This document shows positions 63,801-64,000 of a stretch of DNA of 64,000 bases, piece after piece. Source of the stretch: Euglena gracilis. Its lineage: Eukaryota; Euglenida; Euglenophyceae; Euglenales. A model generated the notes under the pieces. That model saw only the letters and a list, made by a program, of their open reading frames with translations, searched no databases and was not told the DNA's origin. The position numbers and the translations under genes were made by a program. The stretch covers positions 5,702,170 through 5,766,169 of the forward strand of contig CP154956.1 in the NCBI GenBank assembly GCA_039621445.1, written 5' to 3'. How positions within the stretch are numbered: the stretch's first letter is position 1; each line of letters starts with the position of its first letter.

Positions 63801-64000
63801 TTAAACAGAAGCCCCCCTGCCTGCCAAATGTCAATGGTTAGCACAGGGAGGGGGGTCCAGATTGGTCAGCCCATAAACAATGTCCCATGTTGTTGTTTTC
63901 GCCTTTGACAAAATCATCCCAAACGCCCTAATGAACACCCAAATGATGGGAAACCAATGAAACAGAAAGAAACCAATCCCTTGGCTCTGAATAGCACTGG
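63801..64000. other. No recognised gene at the right edge
   Basis: A short unique stretch with no open frame of note and no repeat recognised. Confidence 0.5.

Noticed and set aside
1-64000. Bacterial or viral origin of the window
   Set aside because: Nested LTR and DIRS retroelements, tRNA-iMet primer sites, a chromodomain and low gene density fit a eukaryotic chromosome. The phage-like methylase motifs lie inside a retroelement.
1-64000. tRNA, rRNA or other structural RNA genes
   Set aside because: None could be recognised by eye; the many hairpins do not form cloverleaf-like sets with the conserved tRNA boxes.

Overview
The window looks like repeat-rich intergenic DNA from a large eukaryotic genome. 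I suspect an alga or other protist, but nothing fixes the species. No cellular housekeeping gene, rRNA or tRNA gene was recognised. Almost every coding stretch that can be read belongs to a retrotransposon, and most are broken by stops and frameshifts. Runs of eight or more G or C occur throughout, and several frames break at them. The two LTR primer-binding sites that can be seen match the 3' end of initiator tRNA-Met.

Layout. (1) Bases 1-6700, minus strand: a Ty3/gypsy-type element cut by the window edge. In reading order it has a coiled-coil and capsid-like Gag, a cytosine-C5 methyltransferase-like domain, an NPPW-type (Dam-like) methyltransferase domain, a retropepsin and the start of a reverse transcriptase (RT). 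(2) 7514-12385, minus: a decayed Gag with its primer-binding site and a divergent LTR. (3) 13600-17450, plus: a decayed chromovirus with an NPPW-type domain, RT, RNase H, integrase and chromodomain. A Pro/Gln-rich polyprotein of unknown nature follows it to about 34130. Part of this (16556-19490) is tandemly duplicated. (4) 20849-29146, minus: a young LTR element nested in the second duplicate. It has near-identical 452-bp LTRs, an intact 1148-residue Gag with two zinc knuckles, and no pol.

(5) 34600-53430: fragments of DIRS-type (tyrosine recombinase) retroelements. A block of 7.2 kb (35021-42233) recurs as 8.7 kb (44702-53432). Each copy has degraded recombinase genes on the plus strand and a recombinase gene on the minus strand. 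The second copy keeps a whole 3.0-kb minus-strand element with inverted terminal repeats, an RT-less Gag-methyltransferase ORF and an overlapping recombinase ORF. (6) 53430-64000: no recognised genes. It holds a short inverted-repeat element, dispersed repeats, G/C-tract palindromes and small GGCGC hairpins.

Three observations deserve most attention. The first is the double methyltransferase cargo of the first element. The second is the recurrence of the NPPW-type module in three kinds of retroelement. The third is the unusual density of short perfect hairpins in the young LTR element and its relatives. All readings were made by eye from the sequence; no alignment or database search was run.
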